Part shown: one piece after another, positions 33,715-45,525 of the stretch
How positions within the stretch are numbered: position 1 is the first letter of the stretch
How the letters are laid out: each line of letters opens with the position of its first letter
NCBI GenBank assembly: GCA_035578175.1
Contig: JAQMRL010000022.1
Span: 4,038,001 to 4,102,000, forward strand
Direction of reading: 5' to 3'
Length of the DNA: 64,000 bases
Source of the DNA: Catonia carolina
Lineage: Eukaryota > Arthropoda > Insecta > Hemiptera > Achilidae
Program-made: the position numbers and the translations under genes
The notes under the pieces: model-generated
What the model saw: the letters and a program-made list of their open reading frames with translations, nothing else
Told to the model about the DNA's origin: nothing
Database searches by the model: none

Positions 33715-35028
33715 AAATAATTTTTGAAAAAGCACAACAGTATTTAAATCATGTCATTGATCTGCGGAACAAAACAACAATAAATAAGTGTCTACATACT
33801 GCACACTTGAGACACCTTCGACTTCTGGTTTCAAAATGAATAAGTACTAAATATGAACAAAAAAGAAATATATCAAACTAAAATTTCATCCGTACACTTC
33901 TTTTAAATGAGTTACCGGTACCTGCCGGAAGTTATGGAAAAAATTCTTTAGCTAATGGGCAGAAATTGAGACTTCAAATTACATAATTTAATAAATATAA
34001 TGCATAGGCCTGCACGTAGTCTTACTGAACTATACACTCGAATATGTCTACCCAATGAATTTCAAATTTTCGAGTTTTAAAGCACCCACTTTAAAATATT
34101 TACATTAATCAAATCGCTTGACCAGACAGCCTCGAACCCTATTTTCCATAAATTAATCAGATCGTACTGTATTTGAAACGATATGAACTAGATACAAGCT
34201 GTAATTTAAAAGCATTTGTTCATATGAGATACTGGCTACTTTAATTTCGTTGTTCATGTTCACTTTTTTGGAAGTAAATATGTGGGCCTACAAACAATTG
34301 TAATTACTTGGTTCCTATCAATACCAGTCAGTTCAAGAAATGGTCGCTTCTGGAGGTTAATTGCATTTACTTTCAACAGATACAATAATCGAATAATAAA
34401 TCCGACCTAAAATATGATTAACAGATTATAATGTAAACATTTTTCAAATAAATTTTCTACACATTAAACAAACATTCCATAACAACATCGTGAGATATTT
34501 ATAGACACAAAACACCACACCAACTAGTTTAAAGTAACGATAAAACCCTTTCAACAGAGTGGTTCTAAAACAATTGGGTTTTTTCACATGTGAATTGATA
34601 AAAACGATACGAAAATATAATGTAATCATCCAATCCATAAAACGCAGCAAAATTAACGTTAAAAAACACAGGCTTATATACTACATCTATTAAAATTTTT
34701 GGCGTACAGATACTTAGGTTTAGAGTAATACACCAAACTGATCACGGAACTCCTTTACATTTTCCAATTAAGTCGGTATGTACATCTAGAGTGTTTGATA
34801 AATAAGAGTACAAAATAAAAAAGTCAAAATTTGAATGAGACATATTTTACTGATTTTATTTTTTCAAACTGCACTCATTTTTTACGTAAACAGGACGTCG
34901 ATATATTTTACGTAGTGATAACATCCGATTTACCGGACGTCCGTAAGTTATGCATAAAGGGCCAAAGTCCGGATAACCGAATATTTTCAAAAAACTTTTA
35001 ATCAAAAATCAATGGAACAATGTATTTT
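33715..35028. other. AT-rich DNA, possible pogo-like trace
   Basis: No gene was found. At 34920-34985 the words ttaccggacgtccg and gtccggataaccga recall terminal parts of pogo/Tigger elements, but no second end was found, so this is only a hint. Confidence 0.25.
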
Positions 35029-35032
35029 GAAA

Positions 35033-35212
35033 CCGCTCCGTTGCGTAGTGACTAAACGCGCTAGCCTACAAAGCGAAAGGTCCCGGGTTCGATTCCCGGC
35101 TAAGGTCTGGAAATTTTAACACATTAACACCACCGTTAACGTACCAAAACCCACATTAGTTACTAATGAAAAAGCTGTATATGCGACTTTAAAACTAAAA
35201 AAAAACTATTTT
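35033..35212 (+). repeat. SINE-G copy
   Basis: A-box region ccgttgcgtagtgactaaac, perfect B box (cgggttcgattcccggc), marker ggtctggaaattttaacac and tail tatgcgactttaaaac plus A9. Longer than the 10.2 kb copy by a few bases in the body. A target duplication could not be identified. Confidence 0.8.
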
Positions 35213-35298
35213 GAATATTTTTAGTGTTAGAACGATCTTTTGTTATGAACACAATAAAAATTAATTTTTACCAGGACATTTTTCTGTAACGTTGAAAT

Positions 35299-35850
35299 TT
35301 TGGTCGGCAAAACCAAGGATTAGGCCAGAGCCTGTTCCGAACTCACAAACTATTTCATCCATCTCCATCTTCTCCTAGGTCTACCGACATCCCTTTCACC
35401 GTCTGGAGCATACCAGTGTGCTTACTTCGCCAACGGCGTTATTTAATGCCACCGGTTGCTAGCCCGGGGCCTCATCTTGCAAGTGATGAGGAAGGAAGAG
35501 CAGGAGGAGTAACAACCTCGTTAAAAAACCTGGGTCCATCTGGCTCCGGATGGTAGCACCTAGTTATAGGGCCCCTGCCTAGGGTACGGGTGAATAACGG
35601 TCGACGGTCTCGAAGGCGGATGAGGAAATTTTCCCAACGGTGAACAGGGCGGAAGAACCTAGGAGGTGGGTCTCCGAATGAAACTCAGGGTACGGCCAGG
35701 TGCTCAAAGGTGGCAGCCCCCATCACTGGACTTATTTCGCGAAGGGTTCGTAGCCCGGCCGAAGGACATTTTAACCTACTGGCAAACTCACAAACAGCCT
35801 CGGAAATGGGATTACATACATTGTGACAATAATAGTAGTAGTAGTTCGTG
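35299..35850. repeat. GC-rich composite repeat: inverted LINE tip joined to a leader-like block
   Basis: 35299-35395 read on the minus strand resembles a LINE C-terminus and tip (GRPRRRWRW segment, then ttcggaacaggctctggcct-aatcctt). The adjoining 35400-35850 is unusually GC-rich, has the pieces ggtccatctggctccggatg and gtagcacctagttatagggc, and ends ttaacctactggcaaactca. The copy at 58.997-59.47 kb has the same two parts in the same order. The 61-residue frame at 35666-35851 lies in it and is not supported as a gene. Confidence 0.55.
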
Positions 35851-36135
35851 ATTTTCTAAAAATAGCTCAAGGAATAAAATTGTTTATTGTAAGAAATGAT
35901 CAAAACCAAGTTTGTTTATTTTTCAAAAATCTGACCTAGCTAACAGATAATGTGTATTGTATGAGGCGGAGAGTATACAACAAGGATAATTGGATTACAA
36001 TGAAATAAATGTTTTGAATAGGAATTCTTGAGAATCGAAACTAGCAGAAATGCTTGTTTTCTTTATAATGATTCCTTACACTGTTATGGTAAAACGGAGA
36101 AAGTGTTGTAAGAGTCTCGATTAACAATTAGACTG

Positions 36136-36541
36136 TTGTTGTTGTTGTTTAGGTCAACAGCCGAAAGGCTGGTTTGAACCTGCAGAGGTTTTATTAAGTA
36201 AAACGAGGAGTGAGGTGGTTTACCATTGCCTTCCTCACTGAGTGGAAAAGTACGCTCATCAGCATGCCGAGCCCTCTGAAAAGCACATATCCACATCATC
36301 TGCACCACTCTGCAAATGACACCTTCATTCACCACAGGGTCTGGCTGTATAATGAAATCCATTACTTTCAGAGGAGATAACTCTGATTAGTGTCTTTTAC
36401 ACCTCTACCTCTTCTGTCCTTAAATGATTTAGTCATTTAATTGGCTGACCATGTGATAAGAAACAGAACTATTTATTTTAGCCCTGCAACGAACAGATTG
36501 GGTGTAAATAATTTGACACTCCACCTGTCTGCTCTGGGCAG
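36136..36541 (-). repeat. SINE-E, full-length copy, 13 bp target duplication
   Basis: The most complete copy: 406 bp on the minus strand, from tgcccagagcagacaggtgg to the 3' end gctgttgacctaaacaacaa with an (AAC)n tail. AACAATTAGACTG flanks it exactly at 36123-36135 and 36542-36554. The internal order is head, tctgtttcttatcacatggt, cagaccctgtggtgaatgaa, aaaccacctcactcctcg, and the 3' block with accagcctttcggctg. The 92-residue antisense frame across it is chance. Confidence 0.95.
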
Positions 36542-36555
36542 AACAATTAGACTGC

Positions 36556-36960
36556 ATGTATAAAAATAGTGGCACCTTTGCAGTGATATAGGTTGTTACT
36601 GTACTATGAATAAATAGTTTAATCAGGCCGTTTCGAAACAGTGTCGTCGTTACGGGACCGGTAATGAATCACGTTAATAGTGCGTGTGCGTACGGGTTTG
36701 CAAGTGGTTGCGGGCAGGTAAATTATTAGTTTTAATTGTTAAGTGGCACTATCTAACTTATAGTCAAGTTTAGTTTAAGCTGTAAATCTTGTAATTAATT
36801 TAATTGAAGTCATCTACCTGCATTTGTTAGTAGTCTAAGTTTAATAAATGACTAATTTTATTTAGTCAACAAATAATCGTTTTAAGTTAAAAAAGTGTAT
36901 TTATTATACCTAGGTCCCGAAAGAACCTAGGCTTAGGTGTTACAATACATATATAGTTTC
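36556..36960 (+). promoter_or_regulatory. possible promoter with first exon, or LTR remnant
   Basis: A TATA-like tataaaaatag at 36558-36568 is followed about 25 bases later by a cagtg initiator-like motif, a less AT-rich ~140 bp segment with several CpG, and gggcag|gtaaat, a good splice-donor-like site at about 36718. Downstream are aataaat and the block gtcccgaaagaac ... gtgttacaatac that also occurs at 22.5 kb. A gene promoter with a non-coding first exon, or an LTR (U3-R-U5) remnant, would both look like this. No coding sequence supports either. Confidence 0.25.
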
Positions 36961-37980
36961 AGATTGGGGGATTGGTTGGATTTTAGCAAGAACTATTCCT
37001 TCACCTCATTTTCGTAATTTCATTAAATAGTCGATTTTAATTATAATTAGCAAAAAATTCAGCTACTTCTAACACGTAAAATAAAAATGAAAGAGTTGTG
37101 TGGCACGATTCGTGCTCGACCGCAAAGCAGAAATTTTCAGTTGCACTATCACTAAATATCTAAAAAAAAACCAAGGTAAGATTAACTCCTGTCTATCTAT
37201 TTAAATTGTTCTTCAGAATATCAAAACCACGTTTGTTTATTATTCAAAGAAAACTGACCTAGCTAACTGCTAAAGTGTTAAATATTACAGGTCGAGACGA
37301 CATCAACGGAATTCAGTGATAACCTTGAAGAAAAACAGTGTGTGTGATGTAACAAAAAACAATGATTTGGCTGACAATTTTTCTACTGTTATGGATAAAA
37401 AATATTTACAAACATTTAACTAAACGAAGTGAATTATTTGTCGTTGTATAGAACAGAACAATAAACAAAACGATAGAAAAACCGATAAATTAATTTAATA
37501 AATTCAAACTCTACGTCACCTCTAATTTTTTCGTATCACATCGATAACGGATTACGTGAAACCACTGGTTCCCATGTTTTCAACTTTTGTACATTATTTA
37601 ACCCCATTTTTACAGTTTGTACCTCTTGTTTTTAAAATATAGCAGTTACCTTTACTACGTAATGCTGAAAATATTGTTCGTGCCTAAAACGATGTAAATC
37701 GTGGTTATATGGAAAACATACAACAGATCAAACAAACTGATTTTAACCTTAACAAACATTTAAAAATGACAACGACCTCAACATATATTTTTTGTCTTCA
37801 GCGACGGTATTTCAAACTTGTTAATCTCAAAGAGTACAGTAGGCCTATTTATTTTCTATTTTCAATACTACATGTAATTGTACAAAACTTACCAGCAAAA
37901 AATTCAAATGCCATCTATTATATTGTTTGTCGTCTAAATTTTTGCTTATCAATTTTCGACATCTTCAACACACAAAAAAT
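36961..37980. other. AT-rich DNA, nothing recognised
   Basis: No gene or repeat match. The 112-residue frame at 37709-38047 starts in unmatched DNA and runs into the next T-family copy, so it is unlikely to be real. Confidence 0.4.
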
Positions 37981-37982
37981 TG

Positions 37983-38930
37983 GTGAGAAACGCGACTTTC
38001 CCTTGCTAATGTTAATGAAAAATATAACCTGTGTTTACCATGAGTGAACAATGTAAAATGAAAATCAACCTTTGTTAAGACTTAAAAATGCGGAAATTTT
38101 CAGTAATTTAATGTTTTTCAGTTATTTCAATTTGACGCAACCTAGGTCTAGCAGGAAAAATGCTTGAAATAAAAACTGCAGATTTATTAATTGTATAGCC
38201 CAACTTTAGTTACATACACTTTTGTCGTAAAATGCATACTAACACCGCAATCATTTAAAAAAATATATTTTTTACCTATTTTGATAAGCTACAATTTTTT
38301 TTACAATTTTACATTTCTCTACCACCAAGTGTTGTAGAAAAATGATATACGCGTTTGCCTTAATAAGCATATTAACACTGCAATCCTAAAAACACAAATT
38401 CAGCAGACATTCCGCTTACCCTATCTTGTACTTGTCGTACATGAAGCGATTTAAAAACAAATCGCAAAAAAGTGAAAAATTGCACGAATGAACTACTACT
38501 TTCGGTTGACAAATTTTGATTAAAATGCTCGAGTCCGGGTCTCCATGTCAAAAGGACTCAAATTAATTAGTTAATTAATTAGTTTTTTTTTGCATTTAAT
38601 TACAATACAACTTTGTGCATGAAGAAAATGGGTTTCTTATAATTACGGCCATAGTATGTATTTTAGGAAAAAAGGGTATCCAACTCAAGTAATACAAATT
38701 TTTTCAAATCTACAACTTTTAAGTACTTCTTTCTACGAAACTTAGTTTACCGTCAATTAGTGATATACCGTATTTTTAAGTCAAACAGAGGGTTGATTTT
38801 CATTTAGCGTTATTCCTTCATGTTTAAGATTAGGTTATGTTTTTATTTTACACAGTTTACTCATGACTAAGCATAGATTATATTTTTAATTATTTGCATC
38901 GACAAGAGAACGTCGTGTGAGTGTTTCACG
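37983..38930. repeat. T-family, double-headed copy
   Basis: Unlike all other copies it has the family head at both ends, inverted: gagaaacgcgactttccctt at 37983 and (reverse complement) gtgaaacactcacacgacgt at 38930. Beyond the heads both sides keep catgagt(gaa/aaa), atgaaaatcaacc and taaaaat(ac/gc)gg in inverted order. The centre holds the ttgacaaattttgat block of the tail half. It is diverged, so the event is old. Confidence 0.7.
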
Positions 38931-39094
38931 CCAGAATTTCTTATTTTATTTAAATGTTCTTAAGTATAACGACGGATAGACTAAATAACGGGTAGATTTA
39001 TCATATTTTTTTAATGAAACCCAACTTTCATTAAGTTATTATCAATATAAATTTATCACTTTTGTTAATCCGTAACCCGGATGTTGATGCACGG

Positions 39095-39245
39095 CCAGAT
39101 TTTTGGTGTAGTTGTTAGGCGCTGCTGGCTTCCATGCGAGGGGTCCAGGGTTCGATTCTAGGTCAAGTCTGGCATTTTTTCATCACCCATTTTCATCTAT
39201 CACGCTCTGGATTAGATAATGTGCTTAACAGGTCGGACATAAAGG
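39095..39245 (+). repeat. SINE-B copy
   Basis: A-box region ttttggtgtagttgttaggc, B box agggttcgattctaggtc, and marker ctggcattttttcatcaccc with attttcatctatcac. Same order as at 14.88 kb. A 63-residue frame overlaps it and is not a gene. Confidence 0.75.
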
Positions 39246-40900
39246 AAAAAAGATCCGTAACCCATTTAACACCTGTTATATTTCACAATAGTATAAACCG
39301 GACAAGTCATTCAACACACTGGTAAATCTACTAGTATGATCAACTGTATTAATTAATTATATATATGCCTATATATATATATATTAGGTAAATAGTAGAT
39401 AACGAGTATATGTAACCAAGAGACAAACAGCGAATAGAATAATTTATTAAATAACATTTTACTACTTCTGAATGGTTTTATTCGTGTATAGAAATTTCTT
39501 AATAAAATTTTTTTATGTAGATCATAAAACTGGTGAAAATATTTTTTATTACGCTAACTTACAATTTACTTGGAGTGTAAGCACATAAACAACAACAACA
39601 AAGCGTTAAGCAAAATAAAAACAAAGCGAACAAATAAAGCTATACTACAGGCAAGATTTAAAAAAAAAATACAAACTCCAAATCTACAGTTACAAACAGA
39701 AAAACACTAAAGTTAAAAAGATACAGAAACAGACGAAGAGGGTAAGAGGTAACGATAAACAATAATTAGTAAGGTTAAACGTAGGGATAAAGCCTACCTT
39801 CAGATCGACAGATGAATTATTGGCAATGTTGTTGACATTGGGCAGAGAACCACCACGAAAAGAGCCCAATGATTGGTTAATGCGAAGATGCTGCTTAGAT
39901 ATATGATTTCCCTGAAAAAGATAATAAAAAAGGCATATCCCATGTCTACCAGACAAAAGAATAAAGACAGATAATAACAAGAAAAGATTAAAAGTAATTA
40001 GATTAAAAATGAAAAGGTTAGAACGGAAATTTTAAAGATATTAGTAAGCTAAAAATAAAACTGAAAGTTAAATTTCCAGATAAATTGTTAGTATTACAAT
40101 AGTATACAGGAAGCAGAGCACGCATTGTTACAATAAAAATACACATTAGCATATAAAAGATTATTTACAAAAATTATAATAATATGGGTAGTAAAATCTC
40201 AAATTAACATGCAAAATTCCTGTAATGCATAATTAAGTAGTTTATAATTTACTAGAATTTTTAATTACTAAAAATAAGTTTCAAAATTGTTTGTTATACA
40301 ACCAAAAATATTTTTACACGATACACTTAAACAACGATACATTTAAACCAACCGGTAAACCAAAATATTGCAATAAATAAAATAAGAATTTATCGAAAAT
40401 TAAATGAAGTAAGATAACTAAATGACAAGACATAATTTCATTGTACAAAACAAAATAAAAATTGAATTTATAGATGTTTATTTTTGGACCCTGTAACATT
40501 TTTCGCATTCGAATACCATTGTGTACGAAACGGATAATTCAAAAGTGAAATCAGTGGGGAAACATTGATTTTGCATCTAATTACAACAGGATAATACAGA
40601 TAGTACGACCCAAGTTCATACCACAATTTTAGAACAAATACAAAGTTATATTTCGTATGTTTGTAATTCTACTGATCATAATAAGTTAAGCAACTTGAAT
40701 GAATATATATTTAAATTGTGTTAGCGTAACTGTATTTGTAGAATATCTTATTACTTAACAGCAAACTTTCCAAAACATGGTCCACCAATGGGCAAAAGTA
40801 AAGAGTTTATCGCAAAATTTACAAAATATTGAAAATAAAAATGACTGTCTCACTGGTTGTTGGTTGTTACTAATGCAGATGACAGCTAAGCCAACAATAT
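39246..40900. other. AT-rich DNA with a (TA)n run
   Basis: A short (TA)n run lies at 39371-39385. No gene or repeat match was found. Antisense frames at 39690-39980 and 40314-40508 lack known motifs. Confidence 0.4.
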
Positions 40901-40904
40901 TTCG

Positions 40905-41490
40905 ATGCATAAAAAATATTAACACCATAATCGGTAATAATTGTATTAAAGCGCCTATTAAGGATTATATTTACAAAATTTCCTTCCCATAGCCAATTAC
41001 ATTTTCATATTAATCGAAAAAATACATTACTTAATAAAGAGAAAACTATCGACGGAAAATTTTTTATGATACAATAAGAAAGCCCCAAAAGGTCGGGCTG
41101 AAAGACCTCAAATAAAAAACTACTTCCAGATGAGAAAAAAATTGTTAAATTTTTGTAACTAATTAATCAATCATTTTAATTTACAAAACGTTTGAAACAA
41201 TGGATAAAAAATATTCTCAACACTATAATCAGTGATAATGGTATTAAAGCGCATCTCAAGGATTATATTTACAAAATTCCATTCCCAAAACAATTATATT
41301 TTCATATTATTCGGAAAATTCCATTACGTTAATAAAGAGAAAACTTTCCAAGGAAAATTTCTGATTAGACAATAAGAATGCCCCAAAAAATCGAGCTAAA
41401 GACATCTCAAACAAAAAATTGAGGAAAAATTTTTGTAACAAATTTATCAACAATTTTTCTTTTACGAAAAGTTTAAAACAAACAACATTG
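40905..41490 (+). repeat. tandem duplication, two ~298 bp units
   Basis: Unit 1 (40905-41200) and unit 2 (41201-41490) share, in order, attaaagcgc, aggattatatttacaaaatt, attttcatatta, ttaataaagagaaaac and aataagaa.gccccaaaa. The word aggattatat occurs at 40961 and 41259, a period of 298. Many substitutions separate the units, so the duplication is old. No coding is conserved between them: the 71-residue frame 40777-40992 is not open in the second unit. Confidence 0.8.
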
Positions 41491-43138
41491 AATTTTTTAC
41501 CGAGGAAGTTTGCTAATTACGAGAAACGTTATTGCATTATTAAGAATATAAGTTCTTATTAATGGAAAAAAATGGGACTTTTCACAGAAATCTCAGAGCT
41601 CAGAATTTCTACGGTTATTAATCACAATAATAAAAATTTCTGCGAAGATTACAGCATATAAGTAACGAGGCTTTACTGATAAAAACGTACACCAATTAAA
41701 TATTTCTTGAACACAATAGATAGTAGGCCTACTCCATTTGAATTCAAATGATTGAATCAAACAATACTACGAATGTATGAAATAGTTAGGCTTAAACTTT
41801 ATACGTTATAAAAGTGGTTAATAAAGTTACACCACAAACCCTAAGGCAATCAAGAAATACAACTTTTTCAATTACTAATAAAATGCAAAGATTCAAACCC
41901 ATTCTACAAAAGGAAAGGTTACTATGCTATAAAAACTTATATCAAAACTGACAGACTATGTAAAAAAAAATCTAATAAATCTAACAAAATTAAATTAAAG
42001 GATAAATAGGGCTCAGCTATCTACTCAGTTTGCTAAAAAGTACCAACTTAAAAAATTGCAATAAGGAAAACAGATAACTTACAGCAAAGAAAGAGTAATA
42101 ACCTGTTTACATTTCCATTTTAAAACGCATGTAAGTATTTTAAATTGATTACATAATTCAACTAGTTTGCTACAAGGGCCTACCTACTACGATAAATTCC
42201 AGTATAAACTTTTCTACGCATTTTTTTTCTTGATGCTTACACCAATCTAATAATCCATGCTTAAGATTCAACTACATAGCAGGCTTGTTTTGACCGTTTT
42301 ATGAATCATCAGTTAGGAACAGTTGTGTGTTTACGTTTGCGTGTTTATGTGCGTCCGTGCGTTCTAACACAGACCCGTTACCCCTAAAAGACCATTCTCC
42401 CCACTACTTCACAACTGGTTATCTTAATCTCTCCTCTCTCGGAGAAATACATACCACCCACACTCCAAGCCTAAAATTAGCGTAACTCAGTATTCTGTAC
42501 TGTGTAGATTGTAACCTAACGATTGATTTATAAACACAGCTTATAATCAATAAATGATGTAACGAAATTTCTTACTCATTTATACTTTTAGCTTGTGACT
42601 GATTAATTGTATCGTTTGTTAATGGAAGTACCTACAATTTTATTAGGTACAGTAAAAGATTGATTTTATAGATAACCCAAATTCTAAACAATAGGCCTAC
42701 AGGTAGTATTGTTTGAAGTGGCAAATATATTAAAATTTACAATATAAAGTCAATGATTACCTCGCTGATATATTCTCAAAAATTAAATTAAAAATCAAAT
42801 ATACTAAATACGTTAACATTCTAATTTACAGATGTATATGTGCCAAATTATTTATAGGCCTAAGTCATAAATAAATTCATCCCCAATTAGGCTAAATTAG
42901 TTGGATAAAAAAAAATTGCAAACAAATTTACAAGTACGATACCTAAGGGTACGGAACGGAAAATATTGAAATGAAGTGTTTTCTCTATCCAATGGTATAC
43001 AATTTGTTGGGGATTTAGCAGTTTCTATCCAAAAAAATATGTTGAACCCTTGCGTTATTTTCTAAACATTACCAGTTTCCATAAACATCTCAATAACAAA
43101 AGATAAATTCACAATATTTTTTATTTTGTACGATATTT
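41491..43138. other. AT-rich DNA, nothing recognised
   Basis: No gene or repeat match was found. Confidence 0.4.
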
Positions 43139-43558
43139 TTACTTTCTCTTGCCTATATATAGCTATATAGGAAGGAAAGTATTGTTTTCATGTCGATTTT
43201 TCGAAATCGAGTTTTCACCGGATCTACACGTTTTCAGACCCTTGAACCCAAAAAAACATGTTTTTAGCCATTGGTCTGTGTGTGTGTGCGCGCGCGCGCG
43301 TGTGTGTGAACAGAATATCTCAAGAACGGAACCTCGTACGAACTTGAAACTTAAACTAAGTTAGACACTACTACCGGACCCGACACGAACATTTAAATCA
43401 AAATCGGTCAACCGGAAGTAGTAATTTATTCGTGTAATTTTTTACTTTTTCGCGATTTTCTCAAAAACTGGTCCTACGATTTTTTTTAGAAATCACCTGA
43501 TTGACAAAAATTTGTATGCTCTACAAGATAGGGTAGGCGCTGTGTTTGCTGAAATTCT
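43139..43558 (-). repeat. T-family, 3' half
   Basis: Minus strand. The tail starts at 43139 (tactttctcttgcctatata on the plus strand). The body reaches ctacaagatagggtaggcgc near 43545, where unrelated sequence begins. The fixed-position tract is longest here: (TG)n then (CG)n then (TG)n at 43277-43309, 33 bases of alternating purine and pyrimidine. Confidence 0.85.
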
Positions 43559-43619
43559 TGGTGAGGCTGCCGAACGAAGAAGAGCAGATCCGTTTTCTGC
43601 GCTCTTCAAGCTACTCGGC

Positions 43620-44160
43620 TTAGTGAAACGGAAGCATCGTCATTTCTGCAAGTTGCTGTCGCTGAATTGCATCGATATTCAGACTAGTTAGAAAGCGATT
43701 TCGTTCCTCTTCAAAGTGACCACCGATGACAAGTTAGGGCGCTGTAAATTACGGCCGTTATGTTTATCAGTCTGCGACGTTTCAGCCGAAAATAAAACTT
43801 GGCAGGGTTTTTCTTTTCTTTTTCTTCTTTCCCTGTATTGATGTACATTCTTTTTTCTTTTCAAGAATGTATTTTTTGAAAACATTCCAGGGCTGCAGCT
43901 CAGCAATGACTTATGTAATTTATAGTGTGTCATCACTGAATTTCGTTGCATTATCGCTCCTTGATACCTCGCCTCGTAACTTCTAGCCCTTGTAAAGTTA
44001 ATTCTTTTCCCACCAGTGAATTTTGCCACTGCGTGGTTGTAGTGATCACCAAAGTTCCTGTCTATATCAATTAAAAGGCTGTAGGAATTCAAGCTGACAG
44101 CGAGTTGCTTCTTCAGTGAGTTGAAATAGCCCACAAGATTTCAGGTCGGGCAGCAAATTA
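43620..44160 (-). pseudogene. fragment of an invertebrate repeat-borne ORF, possibly YqaJ-type
   Basis: The minus-strand frame 43688-44134 (148 residues) begins weakly, but residues ~28-75 read NFGDHYNHAVAKFTGGKRIN, then FTRARSYEARYQGAIM and THYKLHKSLLS. As I remember them, proteins with a YqaJ-like exonuclease domain found in many repetitive invertebrate loci have a similar 'AKF-GGKRINF' segment just before that domain. Upstream, another frame gives LPDLKSCGLF, so a frameshift separates the start. From residue ~80 on it is Lys/Arg-rich with no known motif, and no exonuclease residues can be seen. It could also be an unrelated host pseudogene. Confidence 0.4.
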
Positions 44161-44818
44161 GACTGGTTCCTTTTATACGAGTATTTTCGCAAAAGTAACC
44201 AAACTTAGAACAAATCTAGTGGTTCCCAAAAAATACCTGATTTGGGCCATTTAAGATATCGTCTTTGAGGAGGTCCACCCTGTTTTGGCAACTTTACGTT
44301 TCCAATATGTTATCGCTTCAGTAATGGCATACCAAAGTCTGTATAAGTTCCCCTGTTTTTACTTTTTTTTGCCCTATATAATATAATTACATAGAAAGGG
44401 ATAGTACTGTTTTAATATCCATTTTTGAAATCGAGTCTTCAATGGATACACACGTTTTCAGGTCCCCGAACTCAAAAAACATGGTTTTAGCTATTGGTCT
44501 CCAATGTGTGCGCGCGCGCACGAGTGAACAAAATATCCCAAGAACGGAATTTCGAAGTTGAAATTTACCACGTTAGGTAACATAAGAGGACCCGACACAA
44601 ACATTTTCATCAAAATCAGTCAACCGGAAGAAGTAATTAATTCGTGCAAATTTTCACTTTTTGCGATTTCCTCGGAAACGGCTACGATTTTTTTTAAATC
44701 GCCTCATTTACTAAATTTTTGTGCTCTAAAAGATAGAGTAAGCGCCATGTTAGGTGAAATTATTGAGAGACCTGTGGTCTCGTGGTGAATCATTTTTTTA
44801 AAGTTTTCGCCTTAATAT

Positions 44819-45358
44819 TACGAGGTGTGGCTATTATAACGATACTTACGTTGTAAAAAGTTTATTTTTATTTTATACATAATCACTTATTGTCGCCTTT
44901 AATATACACTCTTTCTCTATCCCTACAACGCTCCATGCGAATTTTCCATTGTTGGAAACAGTGCTGGAAGTCATCTTCTCTCAGCTCCTTCAGGACACGA
45001 GGCTGAAGTTCGGCTCTTCCAGTACATGGATTGGCGCTTCGTTTCCGGATAATAAGTAAAAAAGCACGTTTAATCACATGTTATTATCGTTTCCAAAAAT
45101 TTGGGTCATTTTCAGTCGCGTACAAAGTGTCAGTACAAACATTTTTGCGAGCTTCATTTCAAACATTTTTGAGCGTTACGTGTCCTGAAGAAGCTGACAG
45201 AAGATGACTTCTAGCACTGTTTCCAACACTGGAAAATTCGCATGGAGCGTTGTAGGGATAGAAAAGGAGTGTATATTGAAGATGACACCAAGTGATTATG
45301 TATAAAATAAAAATATTTTTTTTAAGTCAGTCTCGTTATTTAATAGCCACAACTCGTA
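44819..45358. mobile_element. palindromic mariner derivative, short copy
   Basis: Ends are tacgaggtgtggctattata and (reverse) tacgagttgtggctattaaa. Left arm 44819-45001 is the inverted copy of right arm 45176-45358: both are the 3' end of the same mariner as at 5861-6790. The centre (45002-45175) has the segment gaagttcggctcttccagta, seen in the opposite orientation at 6186-6210. No coding capacity remains. It lies inside a T-family repeat. Confidence 0.85.
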
Positions 45359-45525
45359 TGCATTATAGAGCAAAAGTGTAAAAAATTAAAGTTGTAGAAC
45401 ATTAAAAAACCTACAACTTTTCTTTCAAACATATTTTGTACAACGTTTAGCGTCAGTTAGTGATTTTCTGTATTTTTTCATCAAAATCGGTAGAAAATGG
45501 GATTTTTTAATATTACAGCCTTAGT

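Noticed and set aside
34915..34990. pogo/Tigger terminal repeat
   Set aside because: Only a few words fit, there is no partner end and no transposase trace.
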